Assembly: GCA_002315505.1 (NCBI GenBank)
Contig: DCGX01000023.1
Span: 54,457-118,456, forward strand
Reading direction: 5' to 3'
DNA: 64,000 nucleotides
From: Ruminococcaceae bacterium UBA1767
Lineage (GTDB): Bacteria; Bacillota; Clostridia; Oscillospirales; Acutalibacteraceae
Positions 15,733 through 24,556 of the stretch are shown here, piece after piece. The translations under genes were made by a program, and so were the position numbers. Below the pieces are notes generated by a model. The model was given only the letters and a program-made list of their open reading frames with translations. It did not search any database and was not told the origin of the DNA. Numbering within the stretch: the first letter of the stretch is position 1; the number at the start of each line of letters is the position of its first letter.

Positions 15733-18568
15733 TTGCCATTTTATCTCTAACACTCACTGGGACAGAGAATGGCGTTTCTCAGCACGCAGAACTCAGTATA
15801 TGCTCGGCTATATGCTTGATATGCTTATCGATATTCTCGACAAGAATCCTGAATATCGTCATTTCCACCTTGACTCACAGACTATGCCTGTTCAGGACTA
15901 TCTTGAGGCATATCCTGAGAAGAAGGAAAAATTTAAGAAATATGTTCAGGAGGGAAGAATCGGTATCGGACCTTGGTTCTGCCTTCCCGATGAATTTACA
16001 GTAGGCGGAGAAAGCCTTGTCCGTAACCTCTTGCTCGGTCACAAAATCGGCGCAGAGATGGGCGGAATCAGCAAGACAGGTTACTCACCTTTCGGCTGGG
16101 GACAGATTTCACAGCTTCCGCAGATTTATGCAGGTTTTGATATTCATTTTGCTTCATTTTATCGTGGAATTAACGAGTATTGCGCTCCGAAGTCAGAATT
16201 CTTCTGGGAGAGTCCTGACGGAACACGTATTTACGCTTCACGTCTTGGCAAGCGTCCTCGTTATAATATCTGGTACATCGTTCAGCGTCCTGTATTTTAT
16301 GACCAGCAGAACGAGAATAACCGTGATATGGTATGGAATGACAACAACGGTATTTTCAAGTTCATTGATGACGAGAATCAGCACCTTGACTATCAGTACG
16401 TTCACCCGTTCTATGAGTATCACAAGGAATACGTAAAAGAGCGTGCAGAGCAGGCTATCAGAGAGCAGGACAACGACTGGACAACCTCACATCGTTTCTG
16501 GTCACTCGGTCATGACTCATCCTGCCCGGACGCAAGAGAGGTTGAGCTTATCAAGGACCTTGACGAGGCTCTTCCGAATGCAACTGTTTACCACAGCTCA
16601 CTTAAAGAGATGGAGCAGGGCATCATCGACGAATTCGACGAGAATTCACCTGTTCTTTATGGTGAAATGCGTGACCCGTACACAAAGGGCAGTGTTTCTT
16701 CAATGATGGGCTGGATTACATCTGCAAGAACTTATGTTAAGCAGGCTAACTTCAAGTCAGAAACTCAGCTTCAGAATTATGCTGAGCCTATGGCTGTTTT
16801 CGCAGCGCTCACAGGTGCTCCGTTCCAGAAGAACTTTATCGACCTTTCATATAACTATCTTCTTCAGAACCATGGTCACGACAGTATCGGTGCTTGTGGT
16901 CGAGATGTTGTTTATGAGGATGTTATCTATCGTTACAGACAGTCAAGAGAGCTTTCAAACTGCGTATTTGAACGTGCATTTATGGATGTTGCAGGTGATA
17001 TCAAGCTCGAGGGCTTCAGCCGTGACGATGCCGCTATCGTAGTATTCAACCCTGCTCCGTTCAAGAGAAGTGAGGCAGTTCGTGTAACTGTTGAAATTCC
17101 TGCAGAGTGGAAGGCAGATAGCTTCAAGATTACAGATACAGACGGCACAGCTTTGACATATCAGGTTATCACAACCATCAAGAACTCAGCTCAGATTATT
17201 CAGAATCCGAACGATGTTGCTAACGTTCTTCACACACAGAGATACGTTATCGAGCTTGATGTTAAGGATGTTCCTGCTATGGGTTACAGAACATTAAAGC
17301 TTCAGCCTCTCTATCATGTTCGTGCTACAACTCCTAAGACTATGCTTAAGAGAAACCAGGTTATGGAGAACGAATATCTCAGAGTATCCTTCAACTCAAA
17401 TGGTACTTACAATGTTCTCGACAAGGAAAACGGTAAGTCTTACGAGGGTCTCGGTTACTTCAAGGATACAGGCGAAATCGGTAATCCTTGGGAGCATTTC
17501 ACTCCGGAAAACGACGAGACATTCACAACACTTAACGAAAACGCAAGAATTACTCTTCTTCACGAGGGCGAGCTTGCAGTATCATACAAGGTTGCTATTG
17601 ACTGGGCACTTCCTGAGGGAAGAAATCCGGACGAAAAGACTCGTTCAAAGCACCTCAACCCGTGCAAGATTGAGAGCATAATCACTCTTCGCAAGGGCTC
17701 AAGATATCTTGAAATCGAAACAACAATCGACAATCAGTCAGAAGACCACTATCTCCAGGTTGCATTCCCGACAGACATCAAGTCAGAGTTCTCATATGCA
17801 CAGGGTCAGTTTGACGTTGTTAAGCGCCAGGTTGCAAAGCTCGACTACTCACTCTATGATGAAATTCCGATGACAGAGCAGCCGATGAACTCATTCGTTG
17901 ACGTTACTGACGGTAAGGTTGGTGCAGCACTTCTTAACACAGGTCTTAAAGCTTATGAAGCATCTGATGACGAGTGCGGTACAGTTTACCTTTCACTTCT
18001 TCGTGCATTCCCGCTTCGTATCTGTGTTACATCAGATATGCAGGACTACAGCTCAATCGATAAGGGTTCACAGTGCATCGGCAAGAACACATATCGTTAC
18101 GCTTTCTTACCGCATAAGGGTGATTGGGAAGAGGGCAATGTATGGGGCGAGAGCGAGAGATTCAACCTCAAGTTCAGCGTTGCACAGCTTGCTCCGACAG
18201 AGCACGGCAAGAATGACCTTGTTCATTCGTTCATCGAGCTTGGCACAGAGAAGCTCAACATCAGCGGTGTTAAGCAGGCTGAGGACGGCACAGGCTATGT
18301 AGTTCGTTTGTTCAACCCGTCAGATAAGGCTATCAAGACAACAATCCGTCTTAACGGCGGTATTGCTCCGATTGAGAAGGCTCAGTCACCTGTTGAAAGA
18401 CAGAAGGCAGAGTTCGAGCTTCCTGCATATGCAGATAAGAAGTGGAGCGAGGTTAAGCTCGTAAGCCTTGAGGAGAAGGATGTTGCTCCTCTCACAGTTG
18501 ACAAGGACGGCTTCGCAGAGTTCGAAATCACAGGCAAAAAGATTCTTACAATCAAGTTTGTAGGCTAA
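15707..18568 (+). CDS. GH38-family alpha-mannosidase homologue (MngB-like) lacking the usual nucleophile
   Basis: 953 aa, same architecture as MngB (mannosylglycerate hydrolase): N-terminal HFISNTHWDREWRF with zinc-ligand positions His17 and Asp19, middle LGHDSSCPD, NHGHDSIGACG, and C-terminal beta-domains. ATG 15707 follows AAAGGAG by 9 bases. At the site where GH38 enzymes have LPDxFG, this protein reads GYSPFGWGQISQLPQI (125-140). The expected nucleophile and zinc-ligand Asp is Phe129, while flanking residues still align. It may use another acid, act on a different linkage, or have lost catalysis. It is the last gene of the HAD operon. Cytoplasmic; no signal peptide. Confidence 0.85.
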   Translation: MDNKPQKINCHFISNTHWDREWRFSARRTQYMLGYMLDMLIDILDKNPEYRHFHLDSQTMPVQDYLEAYPEKKEKFKKYVQEGRIGIGPWFCLPDEFTVGGESLVRNLLLGHKIGAEMGGISKTGYSPFGWGQISQLPQIYAGFDIHFASFYRGINEYCAPKSEFFWESPDGTRIYASRLGKRPRYNIWYIVQRPVFYDQQNENNRDMVWNDNNGIFKFIDDENQHLDYQYVHPFYEYHKEYVKERAEQAIREQDNDWTTSHRFWSLGHDSSCPDAREVELIKDLDEALPNATVYHSSLKEMEQGIIDEFDENSPVLYGEMRDPYTKGSVSSMMGWITSARTYVKQANFKSETQLQNYAEPMAVFAALTGAPFQKNFIDLSYNYLLQNHGHDSIGACGRDVVYEDVIYRYRQSRELSNCVFERAFMDVAGDIKLEGFSRDDAAIVVFNPAPFKRSEAVRVTVEIPAEWKADSFKITDTDGTALTYQVITTIKNSAQIIQNPNDVANVLHTQRYVIELDVKDVPAMGYRTLKLQPLYHVRATTPKTMLKRNQVMENEYLRVSFNSNGTYNVLDKENGKSYEGLGYFKDTGEIGNPWEHFTPENDETFTTLNENARITLLHEGELAVSYKVAIDWALPEGRNPDEKTRSKHLNPCKIESIITLRKGSRYLEIETTIDNQSEDHYLQVAFPTDIKSEFSYAQGQFDVVKRQVAKLDYSLYDEIPMTEQPMNSFVDVTDGKVGAALLNTGLKAYEASDDECGTVYLSLLRAFPLRICVTSDMQDYSSIDKGSQCIGKNTYRYAFLPHKGDWEEGNVWGESERFNLKFSVAQLAPTEHGKNDLVHSFIELGTEKLNISGVKQAEDGTGYVVRLFNPSDKAIKTTIRLNGGIAPIEKAQSPVERQKAEFELPAYADKKWSEVKLVSLEEKDVAPLTVDKDGFAEFEITGKKILTIKFVG

Positions 18569-18580
18569 TCAATATAGAAA

Positions 18581-18880
18581 TTAACGCAGAGGATTTTCGT
18601 CCTCTGCGTTTTTTATTTCTTCGTGTTTAATACACTCACGGAACATTCGGTAATCACATTTTTTCTCAGAATAGGTGTCAAAAAATGCACGAATAATGTA
18701 TGTGCAGAAAATCGCCTTTGTCAAATCAATTACTTTCATTCCGAGAGTTTCGGCAATGTCCTTTGCTCCGTGTGCGGCAAGAACGTAGCTTGCACAAATC
18801 CATATAATGCAGAACACAAGAATAATAGTTGTCCACTTTTTTGTGTATGTAAACATATCAAATTTCATTTTTTTTTTCAT
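18581..18880 (-). CDS. small membrane protein, unknown function
   Basis: 99 aa from ATG 18880, which has GGTGAT a few bases upstream; a longer frame from GTG 18928 lacks a ribosome site. A basic N-terminus (MKKKMKFDMFTYTKKW) precedes a hydrophobic helix (IILVFCIIWICASYVLAA). A second amphipathic segment (VIDLTKAIFCTYIIRAFF) follows, then an acidic, charged tail ending NPLR. The size and pattern resemble small phage- or plasmid-type membrane proteins, but no family is recognised. Its last codons lie within the terminator hairpin of the opposing operon. Confidence 0.6.
   Translation of the reverse strand: MKKKMKFDMFTYTKKWTTIILVFCIIWICASYVLAAHGAKDIAETLGMKVIDLTKAIFCTYIIRAFFDTYSEKKCDYRMFRECIKHEEIKNAEDENPLR
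18583..18615 (+). terminator. terminator of the HAD-GH38 operon
   Basis: An 11-bp stem (AACGCAGAGGA / TCCTCTGCGTT) with a 6-base loop, then TTTTTATTT. It overlaps the last codons of the convergent minus-strand gene, whose NPLR-stop end is encoded by the arm. Confidence 0.85.
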
Positions 18881-18956
18881 TTTATCACCGATAATATTAT
18901 ATTCAGGGAAAATATAAAAGTTCTTCACGAAACTATGGTGGGAGTGAAGTTCGATT

Positions 18957-19158
18957 ATTGAGATTCTTCGTCACTTTGCGACTCAGAATGACATACGCAA
19001 GAATATTGTGTAGGGCAGGAGCTCTGCTCCTGCCAAAATTCCGTAAGAAATTTGTTTGTACTAAACAACAATTATGTCATACTGAGCAAAGCGAAGTATC
19101 TCAACCACCCCCTCAGTTTCGCTTTGCTCAACAGCTCCCCAAACGGGGCGCCTAATTA
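18957..19158 (+). repeat. 200-bp intergenic repeat, copy 1
   Basis: Shares most of its length with 19250-19449. It begins ATTGAGATTCTTCGTC, carries a hairpin (GGCAGGAGC TCT GCTCCTGCC, 19014-19034), then TTTGTTTGTACTAAACAACA, and ends GGGCGCCTAATTA. The short open frame across it is a by-product. The element looks like the dispersed non-coding palindromic repeats common in gut Clostridia. Confidence 0.85.
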
Positions 19159-19249
19159 TTTTTTCGCACAATCAAGCTGCCCTGTGGTGACTGAGCCGCA
19201 GCGAGAAAGTGGCATTGCGAAGAAATGACGAAAGGGGTAAATGCTCATA

Positions 19250-19449
19250 ATTGAGATTCTTCGTCGCATTGCTCCTCAGAATGACATATGTATATTTGAT
19301 TGTAGGGCAGGGGCTCTGCTCCTGCCAAAATTAAGTAAGGAATTTGTTTGTACTAAACAACAATTATGTCATACTGAGCAAAGTGAAGTATCTCAACCAC
19401 CCCCTCAGTTTCGCTTCGCTCAACAGCTCCCCACAGGGGCGCCTAATTA
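19250..19449 (+). repeat. 200-bp intergenic repeat, copy 2
   Basis: Direct copy of 18957-19158 with scattered substitutions and small indels. The hairpin at 19306-19326 (GGCAGGGGC TCT GCTCCTGCC) keeps its pairing through one G-U pair. A fragment in inverse orientation (CGGCAGGAGCAGAGC..CCCTACA, 19542-19568) closes the region. Apart from these repeats, 18929-19593 shows no gene. Confidence 0.85.
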
Positions 19450-19593
19450 CATTTTTACACTTAAAAGCTGCCCCTTTGGGGAAGTGTCACGAAGTGACGA
19501 AAGGGGTGAATTCTGTGTTGTCCAATTTGCTCCGCAAATTCGGCAGGAGCAGAGCCACTTCCCTACATGATAAACAAGTAACATAACAAGAAA

Positions 19594-19626
19594 ACCCTCC
19601 TTGTCAACAAAAGTGACAAAGAGGGT
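19594..19626 (-). terminator. terminator of the lipase-symporter-phosphoesterase operon
   Basis: On the minus strand ACCCTCTTTGTCA pairs with TGACAAGGAGGGT over a 7-base loop, with one mismatch, followed by TTTTCTTGTT. It lies 5 bp after the phosphoesterase stop. Confidence 0.75.
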
Positions 19627-19631
19627 GAACT

Positions 19632-20606
19632 TTATATTTTTTTTAATTCTATTTTTGCATTCGGTATTGTTTCATCAACAAATTTCCCCTGCGAAAAAAG
19701 TCTTGCTCTTGCTATGATTTTATCCTCGAAAACAGAAATTACATAGCCCTGGGAATCGTGAGAAAATTCACCGTGATTTCCTGCACCGACCGTAGGGATT
19801 GAAAGGCATTTATACTTGCCGAAATCCTCAAAGGTCTTTTCCCACACGCCCATATGCAAATGGCCTGTGACGAAAATTACATTGCTGTGATTTTCAAAAA
19901 CACGCTTGAGCAGTTCGCTTTGTCTTCCGACAGAGCCTCGCCAGTTGTCGTTTGATTGCCATACATCGGGAAGTCCGTGAACTTTTTTCAAGGTTTGGTG
20001 ATTAAATACAAATGCAGGTTTGTTTTCTTTTTCAGCCAAACCGATTTCTCTGTCAAGCCAATCCAGCTGTTCACGGCTTATATGCGCCGCTTCAAAGGAA
20101 GCTCTGTCTGCACCCATCATGATGAATTTACAGCTCGGAAAATCAACTGAAAAATGGTAATTCGTTCCGTTTGGCACAACACCGTTTTTGATTGAAGAAA
20201 CCGCATTGCAAAATCTTTTCAACTGTTTTTTATACGAGCGAAGGCGTATGTCGTGATTTCCCGGAATGAGAAAAATATTGCTGACCTTGTCGGAAATTCC
20301 GTTGAGAATGTGCGATACCATTCTGAATTCGCATTTAAGTCCGTTTTCCGTGACATCGCCTGCAACAAGCAATGCATCAATCGGTTCAGCTTGATTTTTT
20401 ATATCCTTGCACGCACCGTAAAAACAGCATTCTCTCGCAAACATATAGTTCGAAACCTGCGGGTCACCGAAGACAACAAAGGTGAATAATTCTCCGTCGG
20501 ATTTTTCAATTGGCTCATTTGTTGCGGGAGTCGGAATTGCTCCGCTTTGCTCACGTTCGTTGAGAACGGACAGCATTTTATTATAGAAAAAATCTGAAAT
20601 ACTCAT
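19632..20606 (-). CDS. calcineurin-like metallophosphoesterase
   Basis: Cytoplasmic metal-dependent phosphoesterase of 324 aa. The family motifs occur in order: VFGDPQVSN (Gln where many members have His), VAGDVTENG, IPGNHD, a metal-ligand His in FNHQT, and TGHLHMG. ATG 20606 lies 1 base after the stop of the symporter gene (TAATATG), so translation is probably coupled; a longer frame from TTG 20636 would overlap it. Third gene of an operon with a secreted lipase-like hydrolase and a GPH sugar symporter. Substrate unknown: nucleotide, phospholipid or sugar phosphate are all possible. Confidence 0.85.
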   Translation of the reverse strand: MSISDFFYNKMLSVLNEREQSGAIPTPATNEPIEKSDGELFTFVVFGDPQVSNYMFARECCFYGACKDIKNQAEPIDALLVAGDVTENGLKCEFRMVSHILNGISDKVSNIFLIPGNHDIRLRSYKKQLKRFCNAVSSIKNGVVPNGTNYHFSVDFPSCKFIMMGADRASFEAAHISREQLDWLDREIGLAEKENKPAFVFNHQTLKKVHGLPDVWQSNDNWRGSVGRQSELLKRVFENHSNVIFVTGHLHMGVWEKTFEDFGKYKCLSIPTVGAGNHGEFSHDSQGYVISVFEDKIIARARLFSQGKFVDETIPNAKIELKKI

Positions 20607-20607
20607 A

Positions 20608-22146
20608 TTATTCTGCTTTTTCCTTACGTGCTTCAATTTCTTTGAGCATCATATCGTAGGTTTCCTCGTCAATTTTGTTTTTCTTTACATTTACAAAGTA
20701 TGCGATTATTAAAAGAATAATCGGAATAATCGTCATGCAGAGTACGAGCTTGACAGCCATACCCGGGTCAGCTTCGCTAAGTACATTCGTTATGTTTGCG
20801 AGCTTGTCATCCTCGATTGTCTGGAGAGATGCTTCAAGGTCGGGCAATGCCTTTGCTCTTTCAGCGCTCGAAAGAACACTTGCATTCTGCTCAAGGTCGG
20901 AAATCTTATTTGTGATTCCTGTCATACCGATTGCAATGTAAACAACGGTAACAATAACCTGCTGTAAAGCGCTTGACATCTTTGCCATAAACGGACGAAG
21001 AGAGAAAATAAGTGCTTCATCACGGGAGCCTGTTTTATATTCGTTGTACTCGATTGTGTTGGTAAAGATAATCATGATAATCATCGTGAACCAGTTCTGA
21101 CCGAAGCCTGCGATAAGAGCAAAGCCGCAAAGCGAACCAAACTGAATTGAAGACGGAAGCAGTGTGCCGCCGACGATAAATCCTACATAACCGATGATTG
21201 AAATGATAAGAGCCACAAAGAGTGCCTTTTTTCTTTTGAATTTCTTGCAAAGTGTCGGGAAAACCAACAGAAGAAGACCTGATGCACCTGCAAAAAATGC
21301 TGTGAACAATGTAACCTTTGTTCCGTCATAGCCGAATTTGAGATAGATGTAATTTGCACCGAAAGCTGTAAGCAGGGAATTGCTCAGATAGCCAAGTAAG
21401 GTTAAGAGGGTTGACCACAAAAGCTGGTCGTTGTGTATGATAACCTGGAACATCTGCTTGAGACCGATGCGTTCTTCTTTTTCCGCTTTGATTGAACGGT
21501 CTTCCTTAACGCCGACACAGGTTAAGCTCTGGCAAAGAATAAACATACTTACGCAAATAACGGAAACAATTGCATATGCGGTGATTGAGTTTCCGCCGAT
21601 AGCATTCTTACCTGCTGTGAGCATCGGAACAAGTCCGACGGTTGCAAGACTGCCGACTCCGCTGAAAAGGTTTGCGAGTGAAGCAATTTTATCTCTGCGG
21701 TCAGGTTGACTTGTAAGTGACGGCATCATTGACCAGTAGCCGATGTCATTCATTGTGAAAGTGATATCCCACAAGAGATAAAGTGCGATGAAAAGGTAGA
21801 TAAAGCTCCAGCCCTGGAGCTTGTTTGAAAACATTGCGATAATTGCCGCACCGTTTGTTACCGCACCAATCATAATCCACGGCTTGAATTTACCGAAACG
21901 TGTTCTTGTGTTTTCGACAACACCGCCCATAATCGGGTCATTGAGTCCGTCCCATATACGGCAGATAATAAGCACCGTACTGATTGCGGCAAACTGTTGT
22001 GTGGTGACAGACCTTGTAAAAAGAACATAGGTCAGCAAAAATGTTGTGAAGAGTGAATAGCACATATCTCGACCGATTCCGCCGATGCTGTACACCCATT
22101 TGTTACGATTAAAATAATCGTCAACGGTTTTAGGTTTTTTGCTCAT
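20608..22146 (-). CDS. GPH-family (MelB-type) sugar:cation symporter
   Basis: 512-aa polytopic membrane protein with about 12 helices. The N-terminal GIGRDMCYSLFTTFLLTYVL and WDGLNDPIMGGVVENTRTRF match the glycoside-pentoside-hexuronide family signature (cation-site Asp in the second helix, DPxxG loop). FGKFKPW follows, and the C-terminal cytoplasmic tail is charged. It would import a glycoside or sugar with Na+ or H+. ATG 22146 has GGAGA upstream. It sits 12 bp after the lipase-like gene and immediately before the phosphoesterase. The imported sugar cannot be assigned. Confidence 0.88.
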   Translation of the reverse strand: MSKKPKTVDDYFNRNKWVYSIGGIGRDMCYSLFTTFLLTYVLFTRSVTTQQFAAISTVLIICRIWDGLNDPIMGGVVENTRTRFGKFKPWIMIGAVTNGAAIIAMFSNKLQGWSFIYLFIALYLLWDITFTMNDIGYWSMMPSLTSQPDRRDKIASLANLFSGVGSLATVGLVPMLTAGKNAIGGNSITAYAIVSVICVSMFILCQSLTCVGVKEDRSIKAEKEERIGLKQMFQVIIHNDQLLWSTLLTLLGYLSNSLLTAFGANYIYLKFGYDGTKVTLFTAFFAGASGLLLLVFPTLCKKFKRKKALFVALIISIIGYVGFIVGGTLLPSSIQFGSLCGFALIAGFGQNWFTMIIMIIFTNTIEYNEYKTGSRDEALIFSLRPFMAKMSSALQQVIVTVVYIAIGMTGITNKISDLEQNASVLSSAERAKALPDLEASLQTIEDDKLANITNVLSEADPGMAVKLVLCMTIIPIILLIIAYFVNVKKNKIDEETYDMMLKEIEARKEKAE

Positions 22147-22158
22147 AACGAATCTCCT

Positions 22159-23367
22159 TTATAAGCTGTTAATCAATCCTGTTAATGAATCATAGAAGCC
22201 TGCGAGTTTTTCCATACTTCCTGCAACGTGGTATCCGTGGTTTCCTTCCTGTACAGGCATAACATACCATACACCGGATTTTATCTTCATTCCGTCTTCA
22301 TAGAAAATGTGATTGCTTTCTGCGTTCTGCGGATATAATGCACTCGGTACGGGAACAAGTCCGTCATTGTGTGCCCAGTCATCAGAAAGCTGTATTCCGC
22401 CGATTTTTTTACCTGCGAGTAAAACTACCAGCTTTGCTGTCGGTGTCAATGAGTCATCTGTTTCAACTGTGACTTTTCCCTTTTCGTTAGTGGTTGTTGT
22501 GTCACAGGCATAAGAGAAGCAGTAGAGCGATTCGGGGAGCTTGTACTGCATGAGATCCTTTGCGCCCTGGATTGACATATCATAAGAACAGTTGTCATTT
22601 GAAGAAGCGAGCTTGATAATTCCTATCGGGTTGAAGCTTGCGGTCTTGCCTGTTGACGGGTCGGCACTGATTCCGTACTGGTCAAGCATAAAATCGATTG
22701 AAGGATTTTTGCTCATTCCCATAATATTTACGTATGTTGCAACAAGGTAAACGGGAATTTTTGTATCATAAAGCAGATTTGAAACAGGTGAACCGTTGTG
22801 CGGTGAAACGAGGGTTGAAAGTGAATAAACCGCATCTGCGTGACCGCCCTTGAAAAGCTCACTGCAATCGTCACAAGCGGCGATTTCGTCTGCGTTACCG
22901 TAGGCTAAAAGTGAACAGAGAATTGTTGCTGTCGGACCGCCGAAGGAATGTGTAACGAGATTGATTTTCTCTTTTAAATCCCAGTGTCTGCCCATAATAG
23001 GTCTGTCTGTGTAATCTCTGCCGTATCTTGAATGACCGTATTTTGCAGAGTGGTAAGCACCGTAGTCAACAACTGTGCCGGCAAGCTGTGCATAAAGCTC
23101 GCAGGCTCTGTCCCATGCAGAGGATAATCCGCCTACGCTCGGAGCATATGCTTCGTAGCCGTTACCACGGAAATATTCAAGAATGTTAACGTCTGAGCTC
23201 ATACCCCAGTAAGGTTCTTCGTACTGACCTTCTGTGTTTTCTCCGTATCCCATCATTCCGTGAACAAAAATATACGGATAGTCTTTTTGTTCTGTCTTTG
23301 CAAATGCTGTTGAAGTGAGCATAAACATCATGCAAAGAGCGACAAATAGTGATATTATTCTTTTCAT
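22159..23367 (-). CDS. secreted alpha/beta-hydrolase (lipase-like)
   Basis: 402 aa with a signal peptide (MKRIISLFVALCMMFMLTSTAFA). The mature part starts with YPYIFVHGMMGYG, the oxyanion-hole strand of the lipase fold. It contains LVTHSFGGPT, a nucleophile elbow with Ser (a THSFGG variant of GHSxGG), and later a GLVPVPSALYP segment and GNHGYHVAG with the candidate catalytic His. The layout follows secreted lipases of the staphylococcal/Geobacillus type, including a WDLKEKINLV zinc/calcium region. First gene of an operon with a sugar symporter, so its ester substrate may be a sugar ester rather than fat. Confidence 0.82.
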   Translation of the reverse strand: MKRIISLFVALCMMFMLTSTAFAKTEQKDYPYIFVHGMMGYGENTEGQYEEPYWGMSSDVNILEYFRGNGYEAYAPSVGGLSSAWDRACELYAQLAGTVVDYGAYHSAKYGHSRYGRDYTDRPIMGRHWDLKEKINLVTHSFGGPTATILCSLLAYGNADEIAACDDCSELFKGGHADAVYSLSTLVSPHNGSPVSNLLYDTKIPVYLVATYVNIMGMSKNPSIDFMLDQYGISADPSTGKTASFNPIGIIKLASSNDNCSYDMSIQGAKDLMQYKLPESLYCFSYACDTTTTNEKGKVTVETDDSLTPTAKLVVLLAGKKIGGIQLSDDWAHNDGLVPVPSALYPQNAESNHIFYEDGMKIKSGVWYVMPVQEGNHGYHVAGSMEKLAGFYDSLTGLINSL

Positions 23368-23508
23368 TGAAAAGCCTCCTAAAATATACTGTTAAAATGA
23401 TATATCATATGTGAGATTTTATCAAGTTAATAACATTGGTTTATATATAGAAAAATTGACTGTGTTTTTGTTAAACTTACCGAAAGTGAAAGAATAATAC
23501 TGTTTTTG

Positions 23509-23537
23509 TTGAAATCGCAAATAGTGTACTGTATAAT
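23509..23537 (+). promoter_or_regulatory. promoter of the oxidoreductase gene
   Basis: TTGAAA (23509-23514), 17-bp spacer, TATAAT (23532-23537). It lies in the 200-bp divergent gap with the lipase operon. Confidence 0.65.
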
Positions 23538-23567
23538 ATCAGTAATATTTTATTGCGAGGCGATAGT

Positions 23568-24521
23568 ATGTTAAAGGTTGGTTTAGTAGGATGCGGTGGC
23601 ATCAGCGGTGCTCATGTTCCGTCATGGGATGATATGGATAATGCGGAGCTTGTTGCTATTTGTGATATCCGTCCTGAGAAAATGGAGAGATATCCCGGTC
23701 ATAAATTTTACACGGATTTTGATAAAATGCTCGAGGAAAACGAGTTTGATATAATTGATGTATGTCTTCCGACATTCCTGCATTGTGAGTTTGCGCTCAA
23801 GGCTATGAACAAGGGCATAAATGTCCTTTCGGAAAAGCCGATTTCTCTTAATGAGAGCGATGTTGATTTACTCTATGAAACAGCAGAGAAAAACGGAGTT
23901 AAGTATATGGTTGCACAGGTGCTTCGTTTTTGGAGTGAGTACGAGGTGCTAAAGCAGATTTACGATTCAAATAAGTACGGTAAGCTCATCTCAGCTTCAA
24001 TGTGGCGACTGGGCGGATATCCGTCTAACAGCTGGATGGAGTGGTACACGAAGAAAGAGCTCAGCGGACTTATTCCGTTTGATTTACATATCCATGACCT
24101 TGATTTTCTTGTTTACGCTTTCGGTGCGCCGAAGAATTATGTATGCAACAGAAAAGAGCTTCCCGACCAGGATTATATGAGCGTTGTATATGATTACGGC
24201 GATTTCTTTATCACGGCTGAAGCTTCATGGTTTAAGGCTAAGTATCCGTTCTATATGGGCTTCCGTTTCCAGTTTGAGAATGCAGTTGTTGCTTTTGAAA
24301 GAGACGGACTTACAATCTATGATTGCGATGGAAATGAGTTCAAGCCGTGCGAGATGAATGAGGGCGGAGAAAATCAGAGTGACTTCGAGCTTCCGTCAGC
24401 AGGTGCTTATGAAAACGAAATCCGTTATTTTGCAGATTGCGTTGAAAACAATAAACCCGTTGAAAAGGTTACAAAGGAAAGCCTTGCGGTTGTATTGAAA
24501 ATTCTCAACGAAGTAAAATAA
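23568..24521 (+). CDS. GFO/IDH/MocA-family NAD(P)-dependent sugar oxidoreductase
   Basis: 317 aa; ATG 23568 follows GCGAGG. The N-terminal Rossmann fold has KVGLVGCGGISGAHVPSW, then AICDIRPEKME and the family's SEKPISLNE motif (catalytic Lys of EKP). IHDLDFLVYAFG (about residues 176-187) supplies the C-terminal catalytic His/Asp pattern. The final residues end in a standard KVTKESLAVVLKILNEV helix. Likely oxidises or reduces a sugar or cyclitol; substrate unknown. Monocistronic with its own promoter, possibly read through into the next lipoprotein gene. Confidence 0.9.
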   Translation: MLKVGLVGCGGISGAHVPSWDDMDNAELVAICDIRPEKMERYPGHKFYTDFDKMLEENEFDIIDVCLPTFLHCEFALKAMNKGINVLSEKPISLNESDVDLLYETAEKNGVKYMVAQVLRFWSEYEVLKQIYDSNKYGKLISASMWRLGGYPSNSWMEWYTKKELSGLIPFDLHIHDLDFLVYAFGAPKNYVCNRKELPDQDYMSVVYDYGDFFITAEASWFKAKYPFYMGFRFQFENAVVAFERDGLTIYDCDGNEFKPCEMNEGGENQSDFELPSAGAYENEIRYFADCVENNKPVEKVTKESLAVVLKILNEVK

Positions 24522-24556
24522 TTATTCTGTTAAGTACAAAGGGTTAGGAGATTTAT

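Noticed and set aside
18958..19586. Short frames across the intergenic repeats (65, 109 and 80 aa)
   Set aside because: They follow the repeat units, lack ribosome sites and show repeat-derived amino-acid strings; a non-coding repeat explains them.
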